From assembly GCA_963971575.1 (NCBI GenBank), contig OZ020624.1, positions 15,779,249-15,843,248 of the forward strand: 64,000 nucleotides of DNA, in the 5' to 3' direction. Numbering within the stretch: position 1 is the first letter of the stretch; each line of letters begins with the position of its first letter. The notes under the pieces were generated by a model, which worked only from the letters and a program-made list of their open reading frames with translations, had not been told where the DNA came from and did no database searches. Shown here piece by piece: positions 1 to 7,544 of the stretch. Made by a program: the position numbers and the translations under genes. This DNA comes from Liopterus haemorrhoidalis. Taxonomy: Eukaryota; Arthropoda; Insecta; Coleoptera; Dytiscidae.

Positions 1-163
1 AAAATTGTATTTGAATAAAAGATTTGTCTTCTTATTTCCAACAACATTTATAATACATTTTTTACTGTAAAGTTAATAATAAGGGAGTTAACTAAATTTT
101 AACCAAAAAATTGTTTTCCCGCCATAACTCTTTAAATATTTATCCAGTCAAAAATTTGTATTG

Positions 164-169
164 AGATAA
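164..169 (+). promoter_or_regulatory. GATA-like AGATAA in B-, E- and J-type heads (example)
   Basis: Heads 'tgagat' and 'ttagat' followed by 'aaaag' give AGATAA, which fits the WGATAR consensus of GATA factors. Heads 'ttgaat' and 'ttggat' do not. A six-base match in AT-rich DNA is expected often by chance; it is recorded because it separates head classes. Confidence 0.2.
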
Positions 170-236
170 AAGATTTGTCTTCTTATTTCCAACAACATTT
201 AGTATACGTTTTTTACTGTAAAGTTAATAATAAGGG

Positions 237-254
237 AGTTAACTAAATTTTAAC
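237..254 (+). other. Palindrome AGTTAACT and short inverted repeat (example; most monomers)
   Basis: AGTTAACT (237-244) is a perfect 8-bp palindrome. It overlaps a 5-bp inverted repeat GTTAA/TTAAC with a 7-base loop (238-254). It lies at relative positions 88-105. In G2, I and later L monomers 'gagtaaac' destroys the palindrome. The stem is short and AT-rich, so a stable hairpin is not certain. Confidence 0.7.
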
Positions 255-264
255 CACAAAATAG

Positions 265-274
265 TTTTCCCGCC
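265..274 (+). promoter_or_regulatory. E2F-consensus-like element TTTTCCCGCC (example; most monomers)
   Basis: This is the GC-richest stretch of the monomer (relative 116-125), and it fits the known E2F/DP consensus TTTSSCGC. It is invariant in most monomers across the window. It is changed to 'ttttccctcc' in types H, H2 and M, which removes the CpG, and to 'tttttccgcc' in one B of each alpha or gamma unit (about 4039, 14743, 19119, 23647). The match is seen directly; binding by E2F is only inferred, and the motif may be conserved for other reasons. Confidence 0.45.
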
Positions 275-283
275 ATAACTCTT

Positions 284-293
284 TAAATATTTA
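284..293 (+). other. 10-bp AT palindrome TAAATATTTA (example; 'ctttaaat' monomers)
   Basis: TAAATATTTA is its own reverse complement (relative 135-144). Monomers with 'cttaaaat' (C, G, H, I, K, M and relatives) keep only the inner AAATATTT. The two forms split the monomers into two end classes that go with 'cagtc' or 'caatc' only in part. Confidence 0.75.
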
Positions 294-450
294 TCCAGTC
301 AAAAATTTGTATTTGGATAAAAGATTTGTCTTCTTATTTCCAACAACATTCACATACGTTTTTTACTGTAAAGTTAATAATAAGGGAGTTAACTAAATTT
401 TAACCACAAAATGGTTTTCCCGCCATAACTCTTAAAATATTTATCCAATC

Positions 451-601
451 AAAAAATTGTATTTGAATAAAAGATTTGTCTTCTTATTTCCAAGAACATT
501 TATAATACATTTTTTACTGTAAAGTTAATAATAAGGGAGTTAACTAAATTTTAACCAAAAAATTGTTTTCCCGCCATAACTCTTTAAATATTTATACAGT
601 C
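451..601 (+). repeat. Monomer type D, example
   Basis: Like A, with head 'ttgaat', box 'tataatacat' and tail 'aaaaaattg', but with 'ccaagaacattt' in place of 'ccaacaacattt' and with 'tatacagtc' at the end. D2 (example 1205-1355) keeps 'caacaac' but has the same 'tatacagtc'. In delta, epsilon and parts of zeta, D also has 'actttgaag' in place of 'actgtaaag'. Confidence 0.93.
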
Positions 602-752
602 AAAAATTTGTATTGAGATAAAAGATTTGTCTTCTTATTTCCAACAACATTTAGTATACATTTTTTACTGTAAAGTTAATAATAAGGGAGTTAACTAAAT
701 TTTTACCTCAAAGTTGTTTTCCCGCCATAACTCTTTAAATATTTATCCAATC
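602..752 (+). repeat. Monomer type E, example
   Basis: Head 'tgagat', box 'tagtatacat', tail 'acctcaaagttg', 'ctttaaat', 'caatc'. It follows D or D2 and precedes F. This copy has 'aaatttttacc' in place of 'aaattttaacc', a mark shared by the equivalent monomer in all three alpha copies (about 700, 11403 and 15779). Confidence 0.93.
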
Positions 753-903
753 AAAAAATTGTATTTGGATAAAAGATTTGTCTTCTTATTTCCAACAACA
801 TTTATAATACATTTTTTACTGTAAAGTTAATAATAAGGGAGTTAACTAAATTTTAACCAAAAAATTGTTTTCCCGCCATAACTCTTTAAATATTTATCCA
901 GTC
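753..903 (+). repeat. Monomer type F, example
   Basis: Head 'ttggat', box 'tataatacat', tail 'aaaaaattg', 'ctttaaat', 'cagtc'. It differs from A mainly in the head. It follows E or J3 and precedes B or B2. Later variants have 'gccttc' (27781), 'ctttttattt' (44831) and 'tttaccc' (about 42076). Confidence 0.93.
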
Positions 904-1054
904 AAAAATTTGTATTGAGATAAAAGATTTGTCTTCTTATTTCCAACAACATTTAGTATACGTTTTTTACTGTAAAGTTAATAATAAGGGAGTTAACTAA
1001 ATTTTAACCACAAAATAGTTTTCCCGCCATAACTCTTTAAATATTTATCCAGTC

Positions 1055-1204
1055 AAAAATTTGTATTTGGATAAAAGATTTGTCTTCTTATTTCCAACAA
1101 CATTCACATACGTTTTTTACTGTAAAGTTAATAATAAGGGAGTTAACTAAATTTTAACCACAAAATTGTTTTCCCGCCATAACTCTTAAAATATTTATCC
1201 AATC
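1055..1204 (+). repeat. Monomer type C, example (150 bp)
   Basis: Head 'ttggat', box 'cacatacgt', tail 'acaaaattg', 'cttaaaat', 'caatc'. The box is one base shorter than in other types, so this monomer is 150 bp. Counting C monomers explains the exact lengths of the HOR units. A sub-variant with 'cttctgattt' marks the ends of alpha and gamma and the leading block of epsilon. Confidence 0.95.
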
Positions 1205-1657
1205 AAAAAATTGTATTTGAATAAAAGATTTGTCTTCTTATTTCCAACAACATTTATAATACATTTTTTACTGTAAAGTTAATAATAAGGGAGTTAACTA
1301 AATTTTAACCAAAAAATTGTTTTCCCGCCATAACTCTTTAAATATTTATACAGTCAAAAATTTGTATTGAGATAAAAGATTTGTCTTCTTATTTCCAACA
1401 ACATTTAGTATACATTTTTTACTGTAAAGTTAATAATAAGGGAGTTAACTAAATTTTAACCTCAAAGTTGTTTTCCCGCCATAACTCTTTAAATATTTAT
1501 CCAATCAAAAAATTGTATTTGGATAAAAGATTTGTCTTCTTATTTCCAACAACATTTATAATACATTTTTTACTGTAAAGTTAATAATAAGGGAGTTAAC
1601 TAAATTTTAACCAAAAAATTGTTTTCCCGCCATAACTCTTTAAATATTTATCCAGTC

Positions 1658-1808
1658 AAAAATTTGTATTGAGATAAAAGACTTGTCTTCTTATTTCCAA
1701 CAACATTTATTATACGTTTTTTACTGTAAAGTTAATAATAAGGGAGTTAACTAAATTTTAACCACAAAATAGTTTTCCCGCCATAACTCTTTAAATATTT
1801 ATCCAGTC
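1658..1808 (+). repeat. Monomer type B2, example
   Basis: B-like (head 'tgagat', tail 'acaaaatag') with box 'tattatacgt'. It precedes G or G2. The alpha copies have 'gacttgtc' in place of 'gatttgtc'. From about 34.1 kb a 'gttaaaaataag' form appears. N (5431-5581) is a close form with box 'tatcatacgt'. Confidence 0.92.
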
Positions 1809-1959
1809 AAAAATTTGTATTTGGATAAAAGATTTGTCTTCTTATTTCCAATAACATTTACCATACGTTTTTTACTGTAAAGTTAATAATAAGGGAGTTA
1901 ACTAAATTTTAACCACAAAATTGTTTTCCCGCCATAACTCTTAAAATATTTATCCAATC
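1809..1959 (+). repeat. Monomer type G, example
   Basis: Head 'ttggat', 'ccaataacattt', box 'taccatacgt', tail 'acaaaattg', and GTTAAC intact. After G the next monomer is usually H or O, or N or B2 when the end is 'ctttaaat/cagtc'. The change 'caataac' for 'caacaac' is specific to the G family. Confidence 0.92.
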
Positions 1960-2110
1960 AAAAAATTGTATTTGAATAAAAGATTTGTCTTCTTATTTCC
2001 AACAACATTTGGTATACGTTTTTTACTGTAAAGTTAATAATAATGGAGTTAACTAAATTTTAACCACAAAATAGTTTTCCCTCCATAACTCTTAAAATAT
2101 TTATCCAGTC
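1960..2110 (+). repeat. Monomer type H, example
   Basis: Head 'ttgaat', box 'tggtatacgt', 'aataatggag', tail 'acaaaatag', then 'ttttccctcc' in place of 'ttttcccgcc', and 'cttaaaat'. Alpha carries two H per unit. H2 (3319-3469) has the usual 'aagggag'. H, H2 and M share the loss of the CpG in the CCCGCC element. Confidence 0.92.
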
Positions 2111-2261
2111 AAAAATTTGTATTTGGATAAAAGGTTTGTCTTCTTATTTCCAACAACATTTACCATACATTTTTTACTGTAAAGTTAATAATAAGGGAGT
2201 AAACTAAATTTTAACCACAAAATTGTTTTCCCGCCATAACTCTTAAAATATTTATCCAATC
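2111..2261 (+). repeat. Monomer type I, example
   Basis: Head 'ttggat', 'aaaggtttgtc' in place of 'aaagatttgtc', box 'taccatacat', 'gagtaaac', tail 'acaaaattg', 'cttaaaat', 'caatc'. It follows H or O. The form at about 6.8 kb keeps 'gagttaac' and tail 'acaaaatag'. Confidence 0.92.
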
Positions 2262-2412
2262 AAAAAATTGTATTTGAATAAAAGATTTGTCTTCTTATTT
2301 CCAACAACATTTGGTATACGTTTTTTACTGTAAAGTTAATAATAATGGAGTTAACTAAATTTTAACCACAAAATAGTTTTCCCTCCATAACTCTTAAAAT
2401 ATTTATCCAATC

Positions 2413-2563
2413 AAAAAATTGTATTTAGATAAAAGATTTGTCTTCTTATTTCCAACAACATTTTTAATACATTTTTTACTGTAAAGTTAATAATAAGGGA
2501 GTTAACTAAATTTTAACCACAAAATAGTTTTCCCGCCATAACTCTTTAAATATTTATCCAGTC
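2413..2563 (+). repeat. Monomer type J, example
   Basis: Head 'ttagat', box 'tttaatacat', tail 'acaaaatag', 'ctttaaat', 'cagtc'. It always follows a monomer with 'ccctcc' and usually precedes K. J2 has box 'tataatacat' with the same tail. J3 (4827-4977) has box 'tataatacat' with tail 'tcaaaattg' and precedes F. Confidence 0.92.
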
Positions 2564-2714
2564 AAAAATTTGTATTTGGATAAAAGATTTGTCTTCTTAT
2601 TTCCAACAACATTTACCCCACGTTTTTTACTGTAAAGTTAATAATAAGGGAGTTAACTAAATTTTAACCACAAAATTGTTTTCCCGCCATAACTCTTAAA
2701 ATATTTATCCAATC
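2564..2714 (+). repeat. Monomer type K, example
   Basis: Head 'ttggat', box 'taccccacgt', tail 'acaaaattg', 'cttaaaat', 'caatc'. It precedes A and so closes most units. Variants: 'tgggat' head (10552-10702, 14928-15078) and box 'taacccaagt' (43193, 49381, 55267). Confidence 0.92.
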
Positions 2715-2865
2715 AAAAAATTGTATTTGAATAAAAGATTTGTCTTCTTATTTCCAACAACATTTATAATACATTTTTTACTGTAAAGTTAATAATAAGG
2801 GAGTTAACTAAATTTTAACCAAAAAATTGTTTTCCCGCCATAACTCTTTAAATATTTATCCAGTC
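2715..2865 (+). repeat. Monomer type A, example
   Basis: Head 'ttgaat', variable box 'tataatacat', tail 'aaccaaaaaattg', then 'ctttaaat' and 'cagtc'. 151 bp. A usually opens an HOR unit and is followed by B. A late sub-variant has 'actgtaaaaataata' (from about 35.2 kb onward). Confidence 0.95.
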
Positions 2866-3016
2866 AAAAATTTGTATTGAGATAAAAGATTTGTCTTCTT
2901 ATTTCCAACAACATTTAGTATACGTTTTTTACTGTAAAGTTAATAATAAGGGAGTTAACTAAATTTTAACCACAAAATAGTTTTCCCGCCATAACTCTTT
3001 AAATATTTATCCAGTC

Positions 3017-3167
3017 AAAAATTCGTATTTGGATAAAAGATTTGTCTTCTTATTTCCAACAACATTTACCATACATTTTTTACTGTAAAGTTAATAATAA
3101 GGGAGTTAACTAAATTTTAACCACAAAATAGTTTTCCCGCCATAACTCTTTAAATATTTATCCAGTC
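3017..3167 (+). repeat. Monomer type L, example
   Basis: Head 'attcgtatttggat' with an extra CpG, box 'taccatacat', tail 'acaaaatag'. It occurs only after B and before G2. In copies from about 35.4 kb onward it has 'gagtaaac'; in the alpha and gamma copies it has 'gagttaac'. Confidence 0.92.
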
Positions 3168-3318
3168 AAAAATTTGTATTTGGATAAAAGATTTGTCTTC
3201 TTATTTCCAATAACATTTACCATACGTTTTTTACTGTAAAGTTAATAATAAGGGAGTAAACTAAATTTTAACCACAAAATTGTTTTCCCGCCATAACTCT
3301 TAAAATATTTATCCAATC
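3168..3318 (+). repeat. Monomer type G2, example
   Basis: As G but with 'gagtaaac' in place of 'gagttaac', which removes the GTTAAC palindrome. It follows B2, N or L and usually precedes H or H2. A sub-form in the gamma units has tail 'acaaaatag' and end 'cagtc'. Confidence 0.92.
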
Positions 3319-4675
3319 AAAAAATTGTATTTGAATAAAAGATTTGTCTTCTTATTTCCAACAACATTTGGTATACGTTTTTTACTGTAAAGTTAATAAT
3401 AAGGGAGTTAACTAAATTTTAACCACAAAATAGTTTTCCCTCCATAACTCTTAAAATATTTATCCAATCAAAAAATTGTATTTAGATAAAAGATTTGTCT
3501 TCTTATTTCCAACAACATTTTTAATACATTTTTTACTGTAAAGTTAATAATAAGGGAGTTAACTAAATTTTAACCACAAAATAGTTTTCCCGCCATAACT
3601 CTTTAAATATTTATCCAGTCAAAAATTTGTATTTGGATAAAAGATTTGTCTTCTTATTTCCAACAACATTTACCCCACGTTTTTTACTGTAAAGTTAATA
3701 ATAAGGGAGTTAACTAAATTTTAACCACAAAATTGTTTTCCCGCCATAACTCTTAAAATATTTATCCAATCAAAAAATTGTATTTGAATAAAAGATTTGT
3801 CTTCTTATTTCCAACAACATTTATAATACATTTTTTACTGTAAAGTTAATAATAAGGGAGTTAACTAAATTTTAACCAAAAAATTGTTTTCCCGCCATAA
3901 CTCTTTAAATATTTATCCAGTCAAAAATTTGTATTGAGATAAAAGATTTGTCTTCTTATTTCCAACAACATTTAGTATACGTTTTTTACTGTAAAGTTAA
4001 TAATAAGGGAGTTAACTAAATTTTAACCACAAAATAGTTTTTCCGCCATAACTCTTTAAATATTTATCCAGTCAAAAATTTGTATTTGGATAAAAGATTT
4101 GTCTTCTGATTTCCAACAACATTCACATACGTTTTTTACTGTAAAGTTAATAATAAGGGAGTTAACTAAATTTTAACCACAAAATTGTTTTCCCGCCATA
4201 ACTCTTAAAATATTTATCCAATCAAAAAATTGTATTTGAATAAAAGATTTGTCTTCTTATTTCCAACAACATTTATAATACATTTTTTACTGTAAAGTTA
4301 ATAATAAGGGAGTTAACTAAATTTTAACCAAAAAATTGTTTTCCCGCCATAACTCTTTAAATATTTATACAGTCAAAAATTTGTATTGAGATAAAAGATT
4401 TGTCTTCTTATTTCCAACAACATTTAGTATACGTTTTTTACTGTAAAGTTAATAATAAGGGAGTTAACTAAATTTTAACCACAAAATAGTTTTCCCGCCA
4501 TAACTCTTTAAATATTTATCCAGTCAAAAATTTGTATTTGGATAAAAGATTTGTCTTCTTATTTCCAACAACATTCACATACGTTTTTTACTGTAAAGTT
4601 AATAATAAGGGAGTTAACTAAATTTTAACCACAAAATTGTTTTCCCGCCATAACTCTTAAAATATTTGTCCAATC

Positions 4676-4826
4676 AAAAAATTGCATTTGAATAAAAGAT
4701 TTGTCTTCTTATTTCCAACAACATTTGGCATACGTTTTTTACTGTAAAGTTAATAATAAGGGAGTTAACTAAATTTTAACCACAAAATAGTTTTCCCTCC
4801 ATAACTCTTAAAATATTTATCCAATC
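4676..4826 (+). repeat. Monomer type M, example
   Basis: Preceded by 'atttgtccaatc'; head 'attgcatttgaat', box 'tggcatacgt', tail 'acaaaatag', then 'ccctcc'. It looks like an H2 relative with changes in the head and box. It always precedes J3. Confidence 0.92.
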
Positions 4827-5430
4827 AAAAAATTGTATTTAGATAAAAGATTTGTCTTCTTATTTCCAACAACATTTATAATACATTTTTTACTGTAAAG
4901 TTAATAATAAGGGAGTTAACTAAATTTTAACCTCAAAATTGTTTTCCCGCCATAACTCTTTAAATATTTATCCAATCAAAAAATTGTATTTGGATAAAAG
5001 ATTTGTCTTCTTATTTCCAACAACATTTATAATACATTTTTTACTGTAAAGTTAATAATAAGGGAGTTAACTAAATTTTAACCAAAAAATTGTTTTCCCG
5101 CCATAACTCTTTAAATATTTATCCAGTCAAAAATTTGTATTGAGATAAAAGATTTGTCTTCTTATTTCCAACAACATTTAGTATACGTTTTTTACTGTAA
5201 AGTTAATAATAAGGGAGTTAACTAAATTTTAACCACAAAATAGTTTTCCCGCCATAACTCTTTAAATATTTATCCAGTCAAAAATTTGTATTTGGATAAA
5301 AGATTTGTCTTCTTATTTCCAATAACATTTACCATACGTTTTTTACTGTAAAGTTAATAATAAGGGAGTTAACTAAATTTTAACCACAAAATTGTTTTCC
5401 CGCCATAACTCTTTAAATATTTATCCAGTC

Positions 5431-5581
5431 AAAAATTTGTATTGAGATAAAAGATTTGTCTTCTTATTTCCAACAACATTTATCATACGTTTTTTACTGT
5501 AAAGTTAATAATAAGGGAGTTAACTAAATTTTAACCACAAAATAGTTTTCCCGCCATAACTCTTTAAATATTTATCCAGTC
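5431..5581 (+). repeat. Monomer type N, example
   Basis: Head 'tgagat', box 'tatcatacgt', tail 'acaaaatag'. It is a close relative of B2. Only three copies are seen (boxes at 5481, 20410 and 25089), which makes it a good marker of the gamma-type blocks. Confidence 0.92.
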
Positions 5582-7544
5582 AAAAATTTGTATTTGGATA
5601 AAAGATTTGTCTTCTTATTTCCAATAACATTTACCATACGTTTTTTACTGTAAAGTTAATAATAAGGGAGTAAACTAAATTTTAACCACAAAATAGTTTT
5701 CCCGCCATAACTCTTTAAATATTTATCCAGTCAAAAATTTGTATTTGGATAAAAGATTTGTCTTCTTATTTCCAATAACATTTACCATACGTTTTTTACT
5801 GTAAAGTTAATAATAAGGGAGTAAACTAAATTTTAACCACAAAATTGTTTTCCCGCCATAACTCTTAAAATATTTGTCCAATCAAAAAATTGCATTTGAA
5901 TAAAAGATTTGTCTTCTTATTTCCAACAACATTTGGCATACGTTTTTTACTGTAAAGTTAATAATAAGGGAGTTAACTAAATTTTAACCACAAAATAGTT
6001 TTCCCTCCATAACTCTTAAAATATTTATCCTATCAAAAAATTGTATTTAGATAAAAGATTTGTCTTCTTATTTCCAACAACATTTATAATACATTTTTTA
6101 CTGTAAAGTTAATAATAAGGGAGTTAACTAAATTTTAACCTCAAAATTGTTTTCCCGCCATAACTCTTTAAATATTTATCCAATCAAAAAATTGTATTTG
6201 GATAAAAGATTTGTCTTCTTATTTCCAACAACATTTATAATACATTTTTTACTGTAAAGTTAATAATAAGGGAGTTAACTAAATTTTAACCAAAAAATTG
6301 TTTTCCCGCCATAACTCTTTAAATATTTATCCAGTCAAAAATTTGTATTGAGATAAAAGATTTGTCTTCTTATTTCCAACAACATTAAGTATACGTTTTT
6401 TACTGTAAAGTTAATAATAAGGGAGTTAACTAAATTTTAACCACAAAATAGTTTTCCCGCCATAACTCTTTAAATATTTATCCAGTCAAAAATTTGTATT
6501 TGGATAAAAGATTTGTCTTCTTATTTCCAATAACATTTACCATACGTTTTTTACTGTAAAGTTAATAATAAGGGAGTTAACTAAATTTTAACCACAAAAT
6601 TGTTTTCCCGCCATAACTCTTAAAATATTTATCCAATCAAAAAATTGTAGTTGAATAAAAGATTTGTCTTCTTATTTCCAACAACATTTAGTATACGTTT
6701 TTTACTGTAAAGTTAATAATAAGGGAGTTAACTAAATTTTAACCACAAATAAGTTTTCCCGCCATAACTCTTTAAATATTTATCCAGTCAAAAATTTGTA
6801 TTTGGATAAAAGGTTTGTCTTCTTATTTCCAACAACATTTACCATACATTTTTTACTGTAAAGTTAATAATAAGGGAGTTAACTAAATTTTAACCACAAA
6901 ATAGTTTTCCCGCCATAACTCTTTAAATATTTATCCAGTCAAAAATTTGTATTTGGATAAAAGATTTGTCTTCTTATTTCCAATAACATTTACCATACGT
7001 TTTTTACTGTAAAGTTAATAATAAGGGAGTAAACTAAATTTTAACCACAAAATTGTTTTCCCGCCATAACTCTTAAAATATTTATCCAATCAAAAAATTG
7101 TATTTGAATAAAAGATTTGTCTTCTTATTTCCAACAACATTTGGTATACGTTTTTTACTGTAAAGTTAATAATAAGGGAGTTAACTAAATTTTAACCACA
7201 AAATAGTTTTCCCTCCATAACTCTTAAAATATTTATCCAATCAAAAAATTGTATTTAGATAAAAGATTTGTCTTCTTATTTCCAACAACATTTATAATAC
7301 ATTTTTTACTGTAAAGTTAATAATAAGGGAGTTAACTAAATTTTAACCACAAAATAGTTTTCCCGCCATAACTCTTTAAATATTTATCCAGTCAAAAATT
7401 TGTATTTGGATAAAAGATTTGTCTTCTTATTTCCAACAACATTTACCCCACGTTTTTTACTGTAAAGTTAATAATAAGGGAGTTAACTAAATTTTAACCA
7501 CAAAATTGTTTTCCCGCCATAACTCTTAAAATATTTATCCAATC

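Larger units (their letters stand above)
150..300 (+). repeat. Monomer type B, example
   Basis: Head 'tgagat', box 'tagtatacgt' (with the palindrome GTATAC), tail 'acaaaatag', 'ctttaaat', 'cagtc'. 151 bp. It differs from A at about nine positions by hand count. It usually stands between A or F and C, G or L. Confidence 0.95.
1..4223 (+). repeat. HOR alpha, copy 1 (28 of 29 monomers)
   Basis: Monomer order: A B C D E F B C D2 E F B2 G H I H J K A B L G2 H2 J K A B C. Marker variants include E with 'tttttacctc' (about 700), B2 with 'acttgtc' (1681), two H monomers with 'aatggag' (about 2043 and 2344), L with 'attcg' (3021), B with 'tttttccgcc' (about 4039) and C with 'cttctgattt' (about 4104). 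All recur in the same order at +10704 and +15080. The first monomer lacks two bases at the window edge. It is followed by D2 instead of the K2 that closes copy 2. A private change, 'atgg' for 'attg' at 411-414, marks this copy. Confidence 0.95.
4224..7544 (+). repeat. 22-monomer mosaic block (gamma-related)
   Basis: Order: D2 B C M J3 F B G N G2 G2 M J3 F B G O I G2 H2 J2 K. The length of 3321 bp fits 22 monomers with one 150-bp C. The first 16 monomers have the same order as the block starting at 19304, except that the later block lacks the first M, and as the block at 23832. Shared rare marks are 'tatcatacgt' (5481), 'tttatcctatc' before J3 (about 6027) and 'acattaagtatacg' (about 6383). 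The last six monomers (O I G2 H2 J2 K) do not follow the gamma order and form a separate junction. One O monomer here has 'gtagttgaat' in its head (about 6647). Confidence 0.9.

Noticed and set aside
52..57. 'tataat' in the variable box as a bacterial -10 promoter
   Set aside because: The match is one of many AT-rich six-mers, with no downstream gene and no reason to think the DNA is bacterial.
191..209. CpG decay ('tacgt' to 'tacat') as evidence of DNA methylation
   Set aside because: Both forms are fixed by monomer type and not scattered among copies. They reflect type history and cannot by themselves show methylation.
265..281. CENP-B box on the minus strand overlapping CCCGCC
   Set aside because: The known box on the minus strand reads CCCGnnTnnnnCGAA. 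Here CCCG is followed by CC, A and TAAC then TCTT, so the T and the CGAA are missing. The 'attcg' of L also lacks the rest of the box.
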